Part shown: positions 1-8,331 of the stretch, piece by piece
Layout of the letters: each line of letters starts with the position of its first letter
Position numbering within the stretch: the first letter of the stretch is position 1
Made by a program: the position numbers and the translations under genes
NCBI RefSeq assembly: GCF_008806345.1
Contig: NZ_VZZJ01000009.1
Span: forward strand, 62,001 to 126,000
From: Methylobacterium planeticum
Lineage (GTDB): Bacteria > Pseudomonadota > Alphaproteobacteria > Rhizobiales > Beijerinckiaceae
Direction: 5' to 3'
Length of the DNA stretch: 64,000 bases
The notes under the pieces: model-generated
What the model saw: the letters and a program-made list of their open reading frames with translations, nothing else
What the model was told of the DNA's origin: nothing
The model's database searches: none

Positions 1-579
1 CCTTGATCTTGAGGAGGGCGATGTCGGTCTTCGAATCCTTGCCGATGACCTTGGCGTCGAGGGTGCGGTTGTCCTCGAGGGTCACCTGAACGGTCTTGGC
101 GTGGTCGACCACGTGGTTGTTCGTCACCACGTAGCCGTCGGCCGAGATGATGAAGCCGGAGCCCACGGCGCCGCGCTGGCCCTGGCGCTGCGGCGTGCCC
201 GGGACGGTGCCGTTCGGGCCCCCGCCCTGGCCGCCCTGCCCGAAGCGCTTGAAGAACTCGCGCAGCTGCGGCGGCACGTTCTGCAGGCCCCGGCCCTGGC
301 CTTGGCCTTGGCCGTCGTCGTCCGCCTCCGCCGTGTCGTCGAGCTTGACCTTCACCGAGACGACGCCGGGCTTCACCTTGTCGACGATGTTGGCGAACGA
401 CCCCGGCGGGTGCTCGGGGGCCTCGATCGGGGTCCTGGGAAGCGCCTGGGCGTGGGCCGGCGTCGCGGGCTGGAGGAATTCGGCCCCGACCGCGCCGCCG
501 GCCACGAGGGCCGCCGCGGCGACGGAGGCGAGGGCGTTGCGGCGGAAGCGGCGGGCGGACAGGTTCGGCTGGTCGGTCA
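1..579 (-). CDS. degP: DegP/HtrA-family serine protease, 5' part (runs off the window)
   Basis: This is the N-terminal 193 codons of a periplasmic Do-like serine protease/chaperone that degrades or refolds damaged envelope proteins. Translation from the ATG at 579 gives an arginine-rich signal peptide with an alanine-rich core (about residues 8-45). A Gly/Gln-rich linker follows, then the trypsin-like fold beginning GSGFIISADGYVVTNNHVV, with the catalytic His in NNHVV and the catalytic Asp in KTDIALLK. The catalytic Ser and the PDZ domains would lie beyond position 1. A GGAG sits upstream of the start. The linker contains a short CCTTGG tandem repeat (coding Gln-Gly) near 297-312. The family call is firm; whether it is DegP, DegQ or MucD cannot be settled from this part. 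Confidence 0.9.
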
Positions 580-734
580 TCGGGGAACTCCGGTGGAAGG
601 GGCGCCGCCGCCTGATCGGCGGGCGATGATCCGTCCTACGCGGCGCAGCCTGACCCGCCGGTGGCGGTCGCATTACGGTTTCGTCAGGTTGGGGCCGGCT
701 GGCGGAGCCTCGCCGTGCGGACCATATGGACCCT

Positions 735-813
735 GCGGGGACGGCCCTGCCCGGGACCGCGCCCGACGCGCGGCCCCGACCCTGGAACCACCCGCGGTGG
801 GGACGGCCCTGCC
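735..813 (+). promoter_or_regulatory. Guanidine-II (mini-ykkC) riboswitch candidate upstream of gdx/sugE
   Basis: Two hairpins share the same apex. The first has stem GCGGGG (735-740), loop ACGG (741-744) and CCCTGC (745-750). The second has stem GGTGGGG (796-802), loop ACGG (803-806) and CCCTGCC (807-813). Each is a GGG-ACGG-CCC hairpin, which is the conserved hallmark of the mini-ykkC/guanidine-II RNA (ACGR loops). The second hairpin ends about 8 nt before the GGGAGA ribosome-binding site (821-826) of the SMR exporter, so ligand binding could expose or hide translation initiation. The gene behind it (SugE/Gdx) is the known client of this riboswitch class. The identification rests on eye-read structure and context. 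Confidence 0.85.
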
Positions 814-831
814 CATGACAGGGAGACTGTC

Positions 832-1146
832 TTGGCCTGGACCATCCTGTTCGTCGCCGGCCTGTTCGAGGTCGCCTGGGCGATCGGCCTCAAATACACC
901 GAGGGCTTCACGCGCCTCGTCCCCTCCGTGCTGACCCTCGCGGCCATGGGGGTCAGCGTGGCGCTGCTCGCCCTCGCCCTGAAGAGCCTGCCGGTCGGCA
1001 CCGGCTACGCGGTCTGGACCGGCATCGGCACCATCGGCACGGCCCTCCTCGGCATCGCGCTGTTCGGCGAGCCCGCCACGGCGCTCCGCCTCGGCTGCAT
1101 CGGGCTGATCGTGGGCGGCATCGTCGGCCTCAAGCTCGCGGCCTGA
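832..1146 (+). CDS. gdx: SMR-family guanidinium exporter Gdx (SugE)
   Basis: A 104-residue inner-membrane protein of the small multidrug resistance family, which works as an antiparallel dimer exchanging guanidinium for protons. I chose the TTG start at 832 because GGGAGA lies 5 nt upstream and the resulting N-terminus ([19 protein letters not shown]) matches the family start, including the conserved membrane Glu14 that binds substrate and protons. Four hydrophobic helices span the protein, and the [19 protein letters not shown] stretch is typical of the SugE branch. Length equals the family norm. A longer in-frame reading from 661 would run through the riboswitch and is unlikely. The gene is convergent with valS, with only 20 nt between the stop codons. 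Confidence 0.93.
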   Translation: MAWTILFVAGLFEVAWAIGLKYTEGFTRLVPSVLTLAAMGVSVALLALALKSLPVGTGYAVWTGIGTIGTALLGIALFGEPATALRLGCIGLIVGGIVGLKLAA

Positions 1147-1166
1147 CGGGCGCGGCGCCCGCCGCC

Positions 1167-3884
1167 CTACGCGTCGCTCAGGCGCGCCAGCGCCTCGCGG
1201 AGCTTGACCAGCCGGGCCGCCTCGGCGTCGCGGCGCTCGCGGCTCTCCTCCACGACCTCCTCGGGGGCGCGGGCCATGAAGTCGGCGTTTCCGAGCTTGG
1301 CCTCGATCTTCCGGATCTCGCCCTCCCCCTTCGCGGCCTCCTTCCTCAGCCGCGCGACCTCGGCCGCGAGATCGACGATGCCCTCGAGCGGCAGGGCCGC
1401 GACGCTGCCGCGCACGAGGAGCTGGACGGAGTTCTTCGGCGCGGCGTCCGCGAAGCGGATCTCGGAGAGCCGGGCGAGCCGCAGCAGCGTGTCGCGCCAG
1501 GTCACGATCCGGGCCCGCACGGCCTCATCCGCCCCGATGAGCCAGAGCGGCACCTGCGCGCCCGCCGGCACGTTCGTCTCTGAGCGGGCCGAGCGCACCT
1601 CGGAGACGAGGTCGACGATGAAGCCGATCTCGGCCTCCGCCTCCGCATCGGCGAGCCCGCCGAGCCGCGGCCAGGGGGCGAGCGCCAGGAGCCCCCGGTC
1701 GGCGAGCCCCTCGCCCTTGATCGCCCAGAGCTCCTCGGTGAGGAAGGGCATGAAGGGGTGCAGGAGCTTGGCGATCTGATCGATCAGGAAGGCCACCGTC
1801 GCCTGCGTCTCCTGGCGCTCGGGGGCGGCGACATGCTCGCCCTGGAGCACGGGCTTGGCGAGCTCGAGGTACCAGTCGCAGAAGAGGTTCCAGACGAAGC
1901 GGTAGGCCGTCGCCGCCGCGTCGTTGAAGCGGTAGGCCTGGAGCGCGCCCTCGACCTCCGCGACCGCGCGGGCCGCCTCGCCCAGCGCCCAGCGGTTCAG
2001 GGTCCCGCGCGCCGCCTCCGGCCGGTAGCGCGGATCGAGGCGGCAGCCGTTCATCTCGGCGAACCGCGCCGCGTTCCAGAGCTTCGTCGCGAAATTGCGG
2101 TAGCCCTCGACGCGGCTGAGGCTCAGCTTGATGTCGCGCCCCTGCGCCGCCATGGCGGTGAGGGTGAAGCGCAGGGCGTCCGCCCCGTACTGGTCGATCA
2201 GGCCGAGGGGATCGACGACGTTCCCCTTCGACTTCGACATCTTGGCACCCTTCTCGTCGCGCACGAGGGTGTGCAGGTAGACCGTGTCGAAGGGCGCCCG
2301 GTCGGTGACGTGCAGGCCCATCATCATCATGCGGGCCACCCAGAAGAACAGGATGTCCTTGCCGGTCACCAGGGTGTTCGTCGGGTAGTAGCGGGCGAGC
2401 TCCGGGGTGCTCTCGGGCCAGCCCAGCGTCGAGAACGGCCAGAGCGCGGACGAGAACCAGGTGTCGAGGACGTCCGGGTCGCGGGTGAGCGCCACCGGCC
2501 GGCCGTGCCGGGCCTCGGCCAGCGCCAGGGCCTCCGCCTCGCTCCGCGCCACGTAGGGCACGCCCTCGGCGTCGAACCAGGCCGGGATCTGGTGGCCCCA
2601 CCAGAGCTGACGCGAGACGCACCAGGGCTCGATGTTCTCCAGCCACTGGAAGAAGATCTTCTCGTAGTTCTCCGGCACGAACCGGGTCTGCCCGTCGCGC
2701 ACGGCCTGGAGCGCCCGCTCGGCGAGCGGCTTCACGTTCAGGTACCATTGGTCGGTGAGATAGGGCTCGATCACGACGCCCGAGCGGTCGCCGTGGGGCA
2801 CCGCGTGGGTGTTCGGCGCGATCTCGCGCAGGAGGCCCCGGGCCTCCATCAGGGCGACGACGCGCGTGCGCGCCTCGAACCGGTCGAGGCCGTGCAGGGC
2901 CAGCGCCTCCGGCTCGGGGGCGGCGTCCCGCAGGAAATCCGCGTTGTCCGCCAGCAGGATGCGGGCCTCGGGGTCGAGGATGTTGATCGGCCGGGTCCCG
3001 TGGCGGCGCCCGACCTCGAAATCGTTGAAATCGTGCGCGGGCGTGATCTTGACCGCGCCGGTGCCCTTCTGGGGATCGGAGTATTCGTCGGCCACGACCG
3101 GGATCAGGCGATTGACGAGGGGCAGGCGCACGCGCCGGCCGACGAGGGCCGCGTAGCGCGCGTCGTCCGGATGGACCGCCACCGCCGTGTCGCCGAGCAT
3201 GGTCTCGGGCCGGGTGGTCGCGACCGTGAGGATCTCGCCGGTCTCGGCCCCTGCCTCGTCCACCACCGGGTAGTCGAAGTGCCAGAGATGGCCCTTCACC
3301 TCGACCTGCTGCACCTCGAGATCCGAGATCGCGGTCTGGAACCGCGGGTCCCAGTTCACGAGGCGCTTGTCGCGGTAGATCAGCCCCTGGGCGTGGAGGT
3401 CGACGAAGACCTTGAGGACGGCGGCCGAGAGGCCTTCGTCCATGGTGAAGCGCTCCCGCGACCAGTCGCAGGAGGCGCCGAGGCGCTTCAGCTGGTTGAC
3501 GATGGCGCCCCCCGATTCCGCCTTCCAGCTCCAGACCCGCTCGACGAAGGCCTCGCGGCCGAGGCTGCGCCGGTCCGGCTCGCCGGCCTCCGCGAGGCGG
3601 CGCTCGACCACCATCTGGGTGGCGATGCCGGCATGGTCCGTGCCCGGCTGCCAGAGCACGTCGCGGCCCCGCATGCGCTCGAAGCGCACCAGGATGTCCT
3701 GCAGGGTGTTGTTGAGGGCGTGGCCCATATGGAGCGTGCCCGTCACGTTCGGCGGCGGGATCACGATGCAGTAGGGCTCGGCTCCGGCCCGTTCCGGGCG
3801 CCCGGCCCGGAAGGCATCCCCCGCCTCCCAGGCGGTGCTGACGCGCGCCTCGACGGCGGCGGGGTCGAAGGTCTTGTCCATCAT
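1167..3884 (-). CDS. valS: Valyl-tRNA synthetase
   Basis: A 905-residue class I aminoacyl-tRNA synthetase that charges tRNA-Val with valine in the cytoplasm. The HIGH-type motif is HMGH (about residues 52-55), after the typical PPPNVTGTL. The KMSKS motif (KMSKSKGNVVDP) lies near residue 547. The CP1 editing domain is present between them, and an anticodon-binding domain and a C-terminal coiled-coil arm (from about residue 835, rich in Ala, Glu, Arg and Lys) complete the enzyme. The start is one of two adjacent ATG codons (3884 or 3881), giving (M)MDKTFDPAAVE; a TTG at 3899 is possible but less likely. Intact, single-copy housekeeping gene. Confidence 0.97.
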   Translation of the reverse strand: MMDKTFDPAAVEARVSTAWEAGDAFRAGRPERAGAEPYCIVIPPPNVTGTLHMGHALNNTLQDILVRFERMRGRDVLWQPGTDHAGIATQMVVERRLAEAGEPDRRSLGREAFVERVWSWKAESGGAIVNQLKRLGASCDWSRERFTMDEGLSAAVLKVFVDLHAQGLIYRDKRLVNWDPRFQTAISDLEVQQVEVKGHLWHFDYPVVDEAGAETGEILTVATTRPETMLGDTAVAVHPDDARYAALVGRRVRLPLVNRLIPVVADEYSDPQKGTGAVKITPAHDFNDFEVGRRHGTRPINILDPEARILLADNADFLRDAAPEPEALALHGLDRFEARTRVVALMEARGLLREIAPNTHAVPHGDRSGVVIEPYLTDQWYLNVKPLAERALQAVRDGQTRFVPENYEKIFFQWLENIEPWCVSRQLWWGHQIPAWFDAEGVPYVARSEAEALALAEARHGRPVALTRDPDVLDTWFSSALWPFSTLGWPESTPELARYYPTNTLVTGKDILFFWVARMMMMGLHVTDRAPFDTVYLHTLVRDEKGAKMSKSKGNVVDPLGLIDQYGADALRFTLTAMAAQGRDIKLSLSRVEGYRNFATKLWNAARFAEMNGCRLDPRYRPEAARGTLNRWALGEAARAVAEVEGALQAYRFNDAAATAYRFVWNLFCDWYLELAKPVLQGEHVAAPERQETQATVAFLIDQIAKLLHPFMPFLTEELWAIKGEGLADRGLLALAPWPRLGGLADAEAEAEIGFIVDLVSEVRSARSETNVPAGAQVPLWLIGADEAVRARIVTWRDTLLRLARLSEIRFADAAPKNSVQLLVRGSVAALPLEGIVDLAAEVARLRKEAAKGEGEIRKIEAKLGNADFMARAPEEVVEESRERRDAEAARLVKLREALARLSDA

Positions 3885-4032
3885 GGGGCTACGGGCCAAT
3901 CGTGCGGGCGTCTCGGATTGCGCCCGCTTTCAACCCGTCCCGGGCCCCGCGTCAACACGGGGCCGGCCGATGGCAGCCGCCCGCGCCCGCGCCCTCGCCC
4001 GCGAATGCGAATGCGAATGCGGCGCGGGCGCC

Positions 4033-4641
4033 TCAGCGCCCGCGGGAGACCCGCTCGATCTCGGCGCGGACCAGGCGCTCGACCATGGACGGCAGGTTGT
4101 CGTCGAGCCACGCCTTCAGCATCGGCCGGAGCATGTCCTTGACGAGGTCCTCCAGCGTGCGGCTGTTCTGGCTCAGCACGGTGTGGGCCAGCATGTTGAA
4201 CGCCTGGTTCACGCTGGCATCCGTCGTCGAGGAGGTCAGGCGCTCGACCGTCGCGTCGAGGAAGGGGTCGTGCAGCGCCGCGGCCGGCGCCGGAGCCTCC
4301 CGGCGCGGCTCGGGCGCGGCGGCCCGCGGCGGCGGCTCGAAGACGGGCTCGGGTTCGGGTTCGGGCTCCAGCTCGATCGCGTCGAAATCGAGGGCCTCGT
4401 CGCCGAAATCGATCGGGTCCGGCTCGATCGGCTTCGGGGCGGCCTCGACCTTGCGCACGGGCTCGGCGGCCTCGGCGAGGTCGAGCACGTCGTCGTTCTC
4501 GGGGAGCGGCGGGGTCCGGATCGGCGTCGCCTCCGGCTTCACCGCCTGATCGTCGGCGATGATGCGGCGGATGGAGGCCAGGATCTCCTCCATCGAAGGC
4601 TCGGCGGCCTTGTCCTGCGTCTTGGGGCTCGCTGCACTCAT
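4033..4641 (-). CDS. popZ: PopZ-like polar organizing protein (DUF2497)
   Basis: A 202-residue acidic, low-complexity cytoplasmic protein. It carries the two conserved ends of the PopZ/DUF2497 family: a short N-terminal helix (MEEILASIRRIIADD, residues 17-31) and a C-terminal oligomerisation region that includes LEDLVKDMLRPMLKAWLDDNLP. The middle is a Pro/Glu/Asp-rich disordered linker containing a short E-P repeat. In Caulobacter-type alphaproteobacteria PopZ forms a polar condensate that anchors the chromosome origin and cell-cycle regulators. I start at the ATG at 4641 because residues before it are atypical. It lies upstream of valS on the same strand, a neighbourhood often seen in this order. 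Confidence 0.9.
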   Translation of the reverse strand: MSAASPKTQDKAAEPSMEEILASIRRIIADDQAVKPEATPIRTPPLPENDDVLDLAEAAEPVRKVEAAPKPIEPDPIDFGDEALDFDAIELEPEPEPEPVFEPPPRAAAPEPRREAPAPAAALHDPFLDATVERLTSSTTDASVNQAFNMLAHTVLSQNSRTLEDLVKDMLRPMLKAWLDDNLPSMVERLVRAEIERVSRGR

Positions 4642-4823
4642 CCGGACGGCGCTCGGCAGGGGGAGGAAGTTTGACGACGTTGCGGCCCAGTATTTCACGC
4701 CTGGAGCCCCGGACAAGCGCATCCGTAACACAGTCCCGGGAGAAACGGCGGCGCCGAGCGATGAACTCGGGCGCGAGCGGAGCGGATGTTCGCGGAAGAC
4801 CCGCCTGGAGGGGCCTGGAGGCC

Positions 4824-4857
4824 GGGGGGGGCCGGGGGGGCCGGGGGGGCCGGGGGG
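4824..4857 (+). repeat. Four consecutive G-runs (potential G-quadruplex) between tolC and popZ
   Basis: Runs of 8, 7, 7 and 6 guanines are separated only by CC dinucleotides (4824-4831, 4834-4840, 4843-4849, 4852-4857). This fits an intramolecular G-quadruplex with two-base loops on the + strand, or C-tracts in the RNA of the minus-strand genes. It sits just beyond the tolC stop codon, next to an 8-bp hairpin (4857-4864 with 4870-4877), upstream of popZ. It may act in termination or be only a replication-slippage tract. Confidence 0.75.
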
Positions 4858-4885
4858 CCGGCGCGCAGGGCGCCGGCTGTCCTCG

Positions 4886-6277
4886 TCAGCGGCCGTCGGT
4901 CGTGCGCACGCCGTACCAGAGGTCCTTGACCTGGTCGTAGTGGGTCTTGGCGCTGTAGGTGGCGACCGGGAGCGCGGTGAAGCGGGCCGTGAGGCGGCCG
5001 ATCGCCTGGACGACGCCGTAGGAGAACACCACGCGGTTGCGCTGGGCCACGATCAGGTTGACGCGGGCGTTGAGCAGCTCCTGCTGCGCGTTCAGGACGT
5101 CGAGGGTGGTGCGCTGGCCGACGCGGGCTTCCTCGCGCACGCCGTTGAGCGCCACCTCGTTGGCCTGGACCTGGGCCTGGGAGGCGATCACCTGGGCCTT
5201 GGCGGCCTCGAGCTGGCCCCAGGCCGAGACCACGGCGGCGCGGATCTGGTCGCGCACCTGCTCGACCTGGATGCGGGCCTGCCCGACCTGTTCCTTGGCC
5301 TGGCGGATCTGCGCGTATTCCTGGCCGCCCTGATAGATCGGGATCGTCAGGCGGCCGACGATCGAGGCGCTGACGCCGTTGGTGTTGGCGAGCTGCTGAT
5401 CGTAGCTCTGCGCGACCGAGCCCTGCACGCTGACCGTCGGGTAGAGGACGCCCTCCAGCACCTTCACCTGCGCCTCGGCGGCATCGACCGCGTGCATCTG
5501 CGCCACGATCGAGGGATGTTCCTTGAGGCCGATATCGATGGCGACGTTGAGGCTGCCCGGGACGTAGCGGTCGAGGGGCCGGCCGGGGGCGAGCTGGCGC
5601 GGCTCGACGCCGATTACCTGCCGGTAGATGCCGATCGAGGAGCGCAGCTGCGCCTCGGAGGCGCTGACCTGGGAGCGGGCGCCCGCGAGGCGCGCTTCGG
5701 CCTGGGCCACGTCGGTGCGGGTCACCTCGCCGACATTGAAGCGGTCGCGGGTCTGGCGGAGCTGCTCCTCGAGCACCTCGACGTTGTTGCGGTTGAGCTC
5801 CAGGTTCGCGGTGTCGCGCAGGACGTCCATATAGGCCTGCGCGGCGTTGAACAGGGTGGTCAGCTCGGTGAAGCGCAGGGTCTCGCGCTGGCTGTAGACG
5901 GCTGATTCGGCCCGCCGGGTGTTGTTGTCGGTCTGGAAGCCGTTGAACAGGGTTTGGTTGACCGTGATGCCGGCGGACCCCGGGGTGATGGTCTGCCGCA
6001 GGTTTCCTCCGGCCAGGTTCCCCTCGGTGTACTGCGATCCGATGCTGGCCTGGACGGCGACGGTCGGGCGGTAGCCCGACTGCGCGATGGCCACGCCCTC
6101 GTCCGTCGCGCGCACGCCGGCACGGCCCGCATTCAGCTGCGGGTTGCCCGCATAGGCTCGTGCCAGCGCGCTCTCCAGCGTCTCGGCCCAGGCCGGGCTG
6201 GCGGCCGCGAAGCCGGCCGCGGCGGCGATGCCGGCCAGCCGAAGCGCGGGGCGCGTCGCAGGTTTGCGTCTTCTCAC
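4886..6277 (-). CDS. tolC: TolC-family outer-membrane efflux channel
   Basis: A 463-residue outer-membrane factor that forms the trimeric exit duct for tripartite efflux pumps and type I secretion. There is a signal peptide with Arg-rich n-region and Ala-rich core (cleavage near SPAWA, residue 31). Two homologous halves of long alpha-helical hairpins contain the family-typical ETLESALARAYAGNPQL opening and repeated Gln/Ala-rich coiled coils. The start is a GTG at 6277 with AGGG about 10 nt upstream. Length is normal. It stands alone with no pump genes adjacent. It could serve type I secretion of the RTX/Calx-beta proteins in this window, which is inference only. Confidence 0.93.
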   Translation of the reverse strand: MRRRKPATRPALRLAGIAAAAGFAAASPAWAETLESALARAYAGNPQLNAGRAGVRATDEGVAIAQSGYRPTVAVQASIGSQYTEGNLAGGNLRQTITPGSAGITVNQTLFNGFQTDNNTRRAESAVYSQRETLRFTELTTLFNAAQAYMDVLRDTANLELNRNNVEVLEEQLRQTRDRFNVGEVTRTDVAQAEARLAGARSQVSASEAQLRSSIGIYRQVIGVEPRQLAPGRPLDRYVPGSLNVAIDIGLKEHPSIVAQMHAVDAAEAQVKVLEGVLYPTVSVQGSVAQSYDQQLANTNGVSASIVGRLTIPIYQGGQEYAQIRQAKEQVGQARIQVEQVRDQIRAAVVSAWGQLEAAKAQVIASQAQVQANEVALNGVREEARVGQRTTLDVLNAQQELLNARVNLIVAQRNRVVFSYGVVQAIGRLTARFTALPVATYSAKTHYDQVKDLWYGVRTTDGR

Positions 6278-6507
6278 GTCGATCAGCCCTTGCGGTTTCT
6301 CGAAGGAACCGGATTCCCGTCTCGTGACGGGTATGGCGCGTTGATACGCACCTTCCAGTTAAGCCCGCCCTAGCGCCGACATTAGCCGAGCTTGAGCCGC
6401 CGGGCCCAGGGGTACGGAGGTCCTGGCAACAGAATCGTGGGGAGGTGGCGCATAAAAGCGACACCCGCAGAGCGCGAAATCAGGCCCTCTCGCCCATCGC
6501 GCGTTGC

Positions 6508-6547
6508 AAAAACAGCGGGGCGACAGCCCCTCGGGCGCTTCGCTGTT
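6508..6547 (-). terminator. Probable Rho-independent terminator of the pcm-like gene
   Basis: Read on the minus strand, AACAGCG (6547-6541) pairs with CGCTGTT (6517-6511). It encloses an internal GGGGC/GCCCC hairpin and is followed directly by more T residues. It lies about 65 nt beyond the methyltransferase stop codon at 6613. The rest of the 335-nt gap up to the tolC start holds no convincing gene. Confidence 0.6.
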
Positions 6548-6612
6548 CCGAATCGTACCAAAGCATCCGGATTCTCCTCCGGCAAGGGGATCGCGGGGGA
6601 TCCGAGCCCGGC

Positions 6613-7266
6613 TCAGAAGGAGAAGCCGGCTTCCGCCGCGAAGGCGGAGAGACCCGGAAGGGCCGCGTCGAACAGGGGCCGCGCCCCGAAGGCGTCGCCG
6701 GCGCGCACGAACAGCGTCGTCTTGGCGGCGCGGTCCGGCCCCATCACGCTGACGAGGCGGCCGCCGTCCTTGAGCTGGTCGAGGAGGGCCTGCGGCCGCA
6801 CCTCGATGCGGCCCTCCACCAGGATGGCGTCGTAGGGGCCGTGTCCGGGCGCGCCGGCGGCGAGAGGCGCGTCGAGCACCGTGGCGTCGGCCCCGAGCCG
6901 CTCCCGCGCGCCCTGCGCCAGGACCTCGACCGGCTCCAGCGCCACGACCTGCCCGCCGAGGCGGGCGAGGATGGCGGCCGCGTAGCCGTATCCCGCCCCG
7001 ATATCGAGGACGCGGGCGCCCGGCCGGATCTCCAGCGCCTGGATCATCCGGGCCAGCACCATCGGGGCGGGCAGGAAGCGGACGTCGCCGCTCGCGCCCC
7101 CGAGCCGCAGGGTCTGGTCGATATAGGCGAAATCCTCCCGGCCCGGCGGCACGAAGCGCTCGCGCGGGACGGCATCGAACGCGTCGAGCACCGCGATGTC
7201 GTTCACGTCGAAGGTCCGCAGCTGACAATCGACCATGAGGCGTCGCGCCTGCGCGTAATCGAGCAT
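6613..7266 (-). CDS. pcm: Protein-L-isoaspartate O-methyltransferase family protein
   Basis: A 217-residue cytoplasmic SAM-dependent methyltransferase. It has the SAM-binding motif I VLDIGAGYGY at residues 86-95, post-motif ALEPV, and a Pcm-type N-terminus (MLDYAQARRLMVDCQLRTFDV). The family repairs isoaspartyl residues in aged proteins. Many alphaproteobacterial members encoded near tolC are divergent paralogues, so the repair activity is probable rather than shown. The start is the ATG at 7266, where family similarity begins; the reading frame continues far upstream without support. It lies upstream of tolC on the same strand, separated by a probable terminator. Confidence 0.88.
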   Translation of the reverse strand: MLDYAQARRLMVDCQLRTFDVNDIAVLDAFDAVPRERFVPPGREDFAYIDQTLRLGGASGDVRFLPAPMVLARMIQALEIRPGARVLDIGAGYGYAAAILARLGGQVVALEPVEVLAQGARERLGADATVLDAPLAAGAPGHGPYDAILVEGRIEVRPQALLDQLKDGGRLVSVMGPDRAAKTTLFVRAGDAFGARPLFDAALPGLSAFAAEAGFSF

Positions 7267-7413
7267 GGTGGCTGGTATCCCTCGACGCGTGTCGGTCTCG
7301 CGCCTTCGGCCGGGCCCGCGGAAGGGCCGGGCCGGGCGCCCAAGCTGGCGGGTTTGTCGTGGATCGGCCGTCAAAAGGCAAGGTTCTCGCGAAAGCGCCA
7401 GAGGGGCCCGGGC

Positions 7414-7461
7414 GAAGACCGGCACGCCTTGTGAAGACCGGCACGCCTTGTGAAGACCGGC
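7414..7461. repeat. 19-bp tandem repeat, about 2.5 copies
   Basis: GAAGACCGGCACGCCTTGT occurs at 7414-7432 and again exactly at 7433-7451. The first 10 bases repeat once more at 7452-7461. It is non-coding, upstream of the methyltransferase gene. Confidence 0.85.
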
Positions 7462-7533
7462 GCTCCCGGTCAGGAGCGCCCCGGCAGCGCCCGCGGGTGT
7501 CGGGGCGGAGAATCGCCGATGAGGGGAAGTCGA

Positions 7534-7607
7534 TGGAGGCCTCGCCCGGAATCGAACCGGGGTGCAAGGATTTGCAGTCCTCTGCGTAACCACTCCGCCA
7601 CGAGGCC
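7534..7607 (-). tRNA. tRNA-Cys (GCA)
   Basis: The reverse complement folds as a cloverleaf. The acceptor stem is GGCCTCG/CGAGGCC with U73 discriminator and an encoded CCA (7534-7536). The anticodon loop CTGCAAA carries GCA, and the T-arm reads CCCGGTTCGATTCCGGG. U73 is the tRNA-Cys identity base. Confidence 0.97.
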
Positions 7608-7757
7608 GTCCGGCGCGGGCCGCCCGGGAAATCGGGCCGCGATGCGCAACCCCGGCCGGGCGGCCGGCTCGGGGAGAGGGGTCTCTAGCAGAGGCACGGT
7701 GCGATGGGCAACGGTGTTTCTCGCCGCCTCGCCGCGCCGCCGCGATGCGCCCTCCCG

Positions 7758-7820
7758 GGCCTTGCCCCAGGCCTTGCCCTAGGCCTTGCCCCGGGCGATC
7801 CCGGGCGATCCCGGGCGATC
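7758..7820. repeat. Two adjacent short tandem repeats (12-bp x3 and 10-bp x3)
   Basis: Three copies of GGCCTTGCCC(C/T)A-like 12-mers (7758-7769, 7770-7781, 7782-7793) run into three exact copies of CCGGGCGATC (7791-7800, 7801-7810, 7811-7820). They lie in the 330-nt gap between tRNA-Cys and tRNA-Asn, which holds no convincing gene. Confidence 0.85.
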
Positions 7821-7937
7821 CCATAAGCGACGCGCGCGTGCGCGCCGTTCGGACCCGGCTTCGTGACGGAATCGTCAAACAACCCGAAAAAGCACCCTTG
7901 CGTCCGGCATCCCCGGTGTGTAGACACCCCGCCGTGG

Positions 7938-8013
7938 TCCCCGATAGCTCAGTTGGTAGAGCAAGCGACTGTTAATCGCTTTGTCGCAGGTTCGAGTCCT
8001 GCTCGGGGAGCCA
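7938..8013 (+). tRNA. tRNA-Asn (GTT)
   Basis: Acceptor stem TCCCCGA/TCGGGGA, D-arm TAGCTCAGTTGGTAGAGC, anticodon GTT in the loop CTGTTAA, T-arm CAGGTTCGAGTCCTG, discriminator G, and an encoded CCA at 8011-8013. All standard tRNA-Asn features are present. Confidence 0.98.
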
Positions 8014-8331
8014 AATACCTTCAAGCACTTAGCGCGACTTCCTCGAATATCAGTCGAAGCGTGTTGCTGTGCGTGTTACCGCGGATGTTCCGGAGGCGTT
8101 TCAGGCCTCCCTGCGGCCCTTGCGGCGGGCTGCCCGCAGCCCGACGCGGCTCGACTGCGCCACCCCATTCCGGGCGGCGTATCGGCGGGCCCGGCCGCCC
8201 GCGGGCGGAACCGCGGGCCCCCATCCCCGGCCAGTCCGGGCGCGCCGATCCCCGACGGGCCCGACCCCCACCCGCGATGCGATGAAGGCGGCCGGGCCTC
8301 GATGGGCGGAGCGACGCCGTGGCGCGCCCCG
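8014..8331. other. Intergenic stretch without recognisable gene
   Basis: A 318-nt GC-rich gap between tRNA-Asn and the 3' end of the cellulase gene. Open frames here read as low-complexity Arg/Pro/Gly-rich noise. No terminator with a T-run was seen. Confidence 0.6.

Noticed and set aside
1758..4142. 794-codon open frame on the + strand antisense to valS
   Set aside because: Typical high-GC shadow frame; the opposite strand encodes an intact valyl-tRNA synthetase with both signature motifs.
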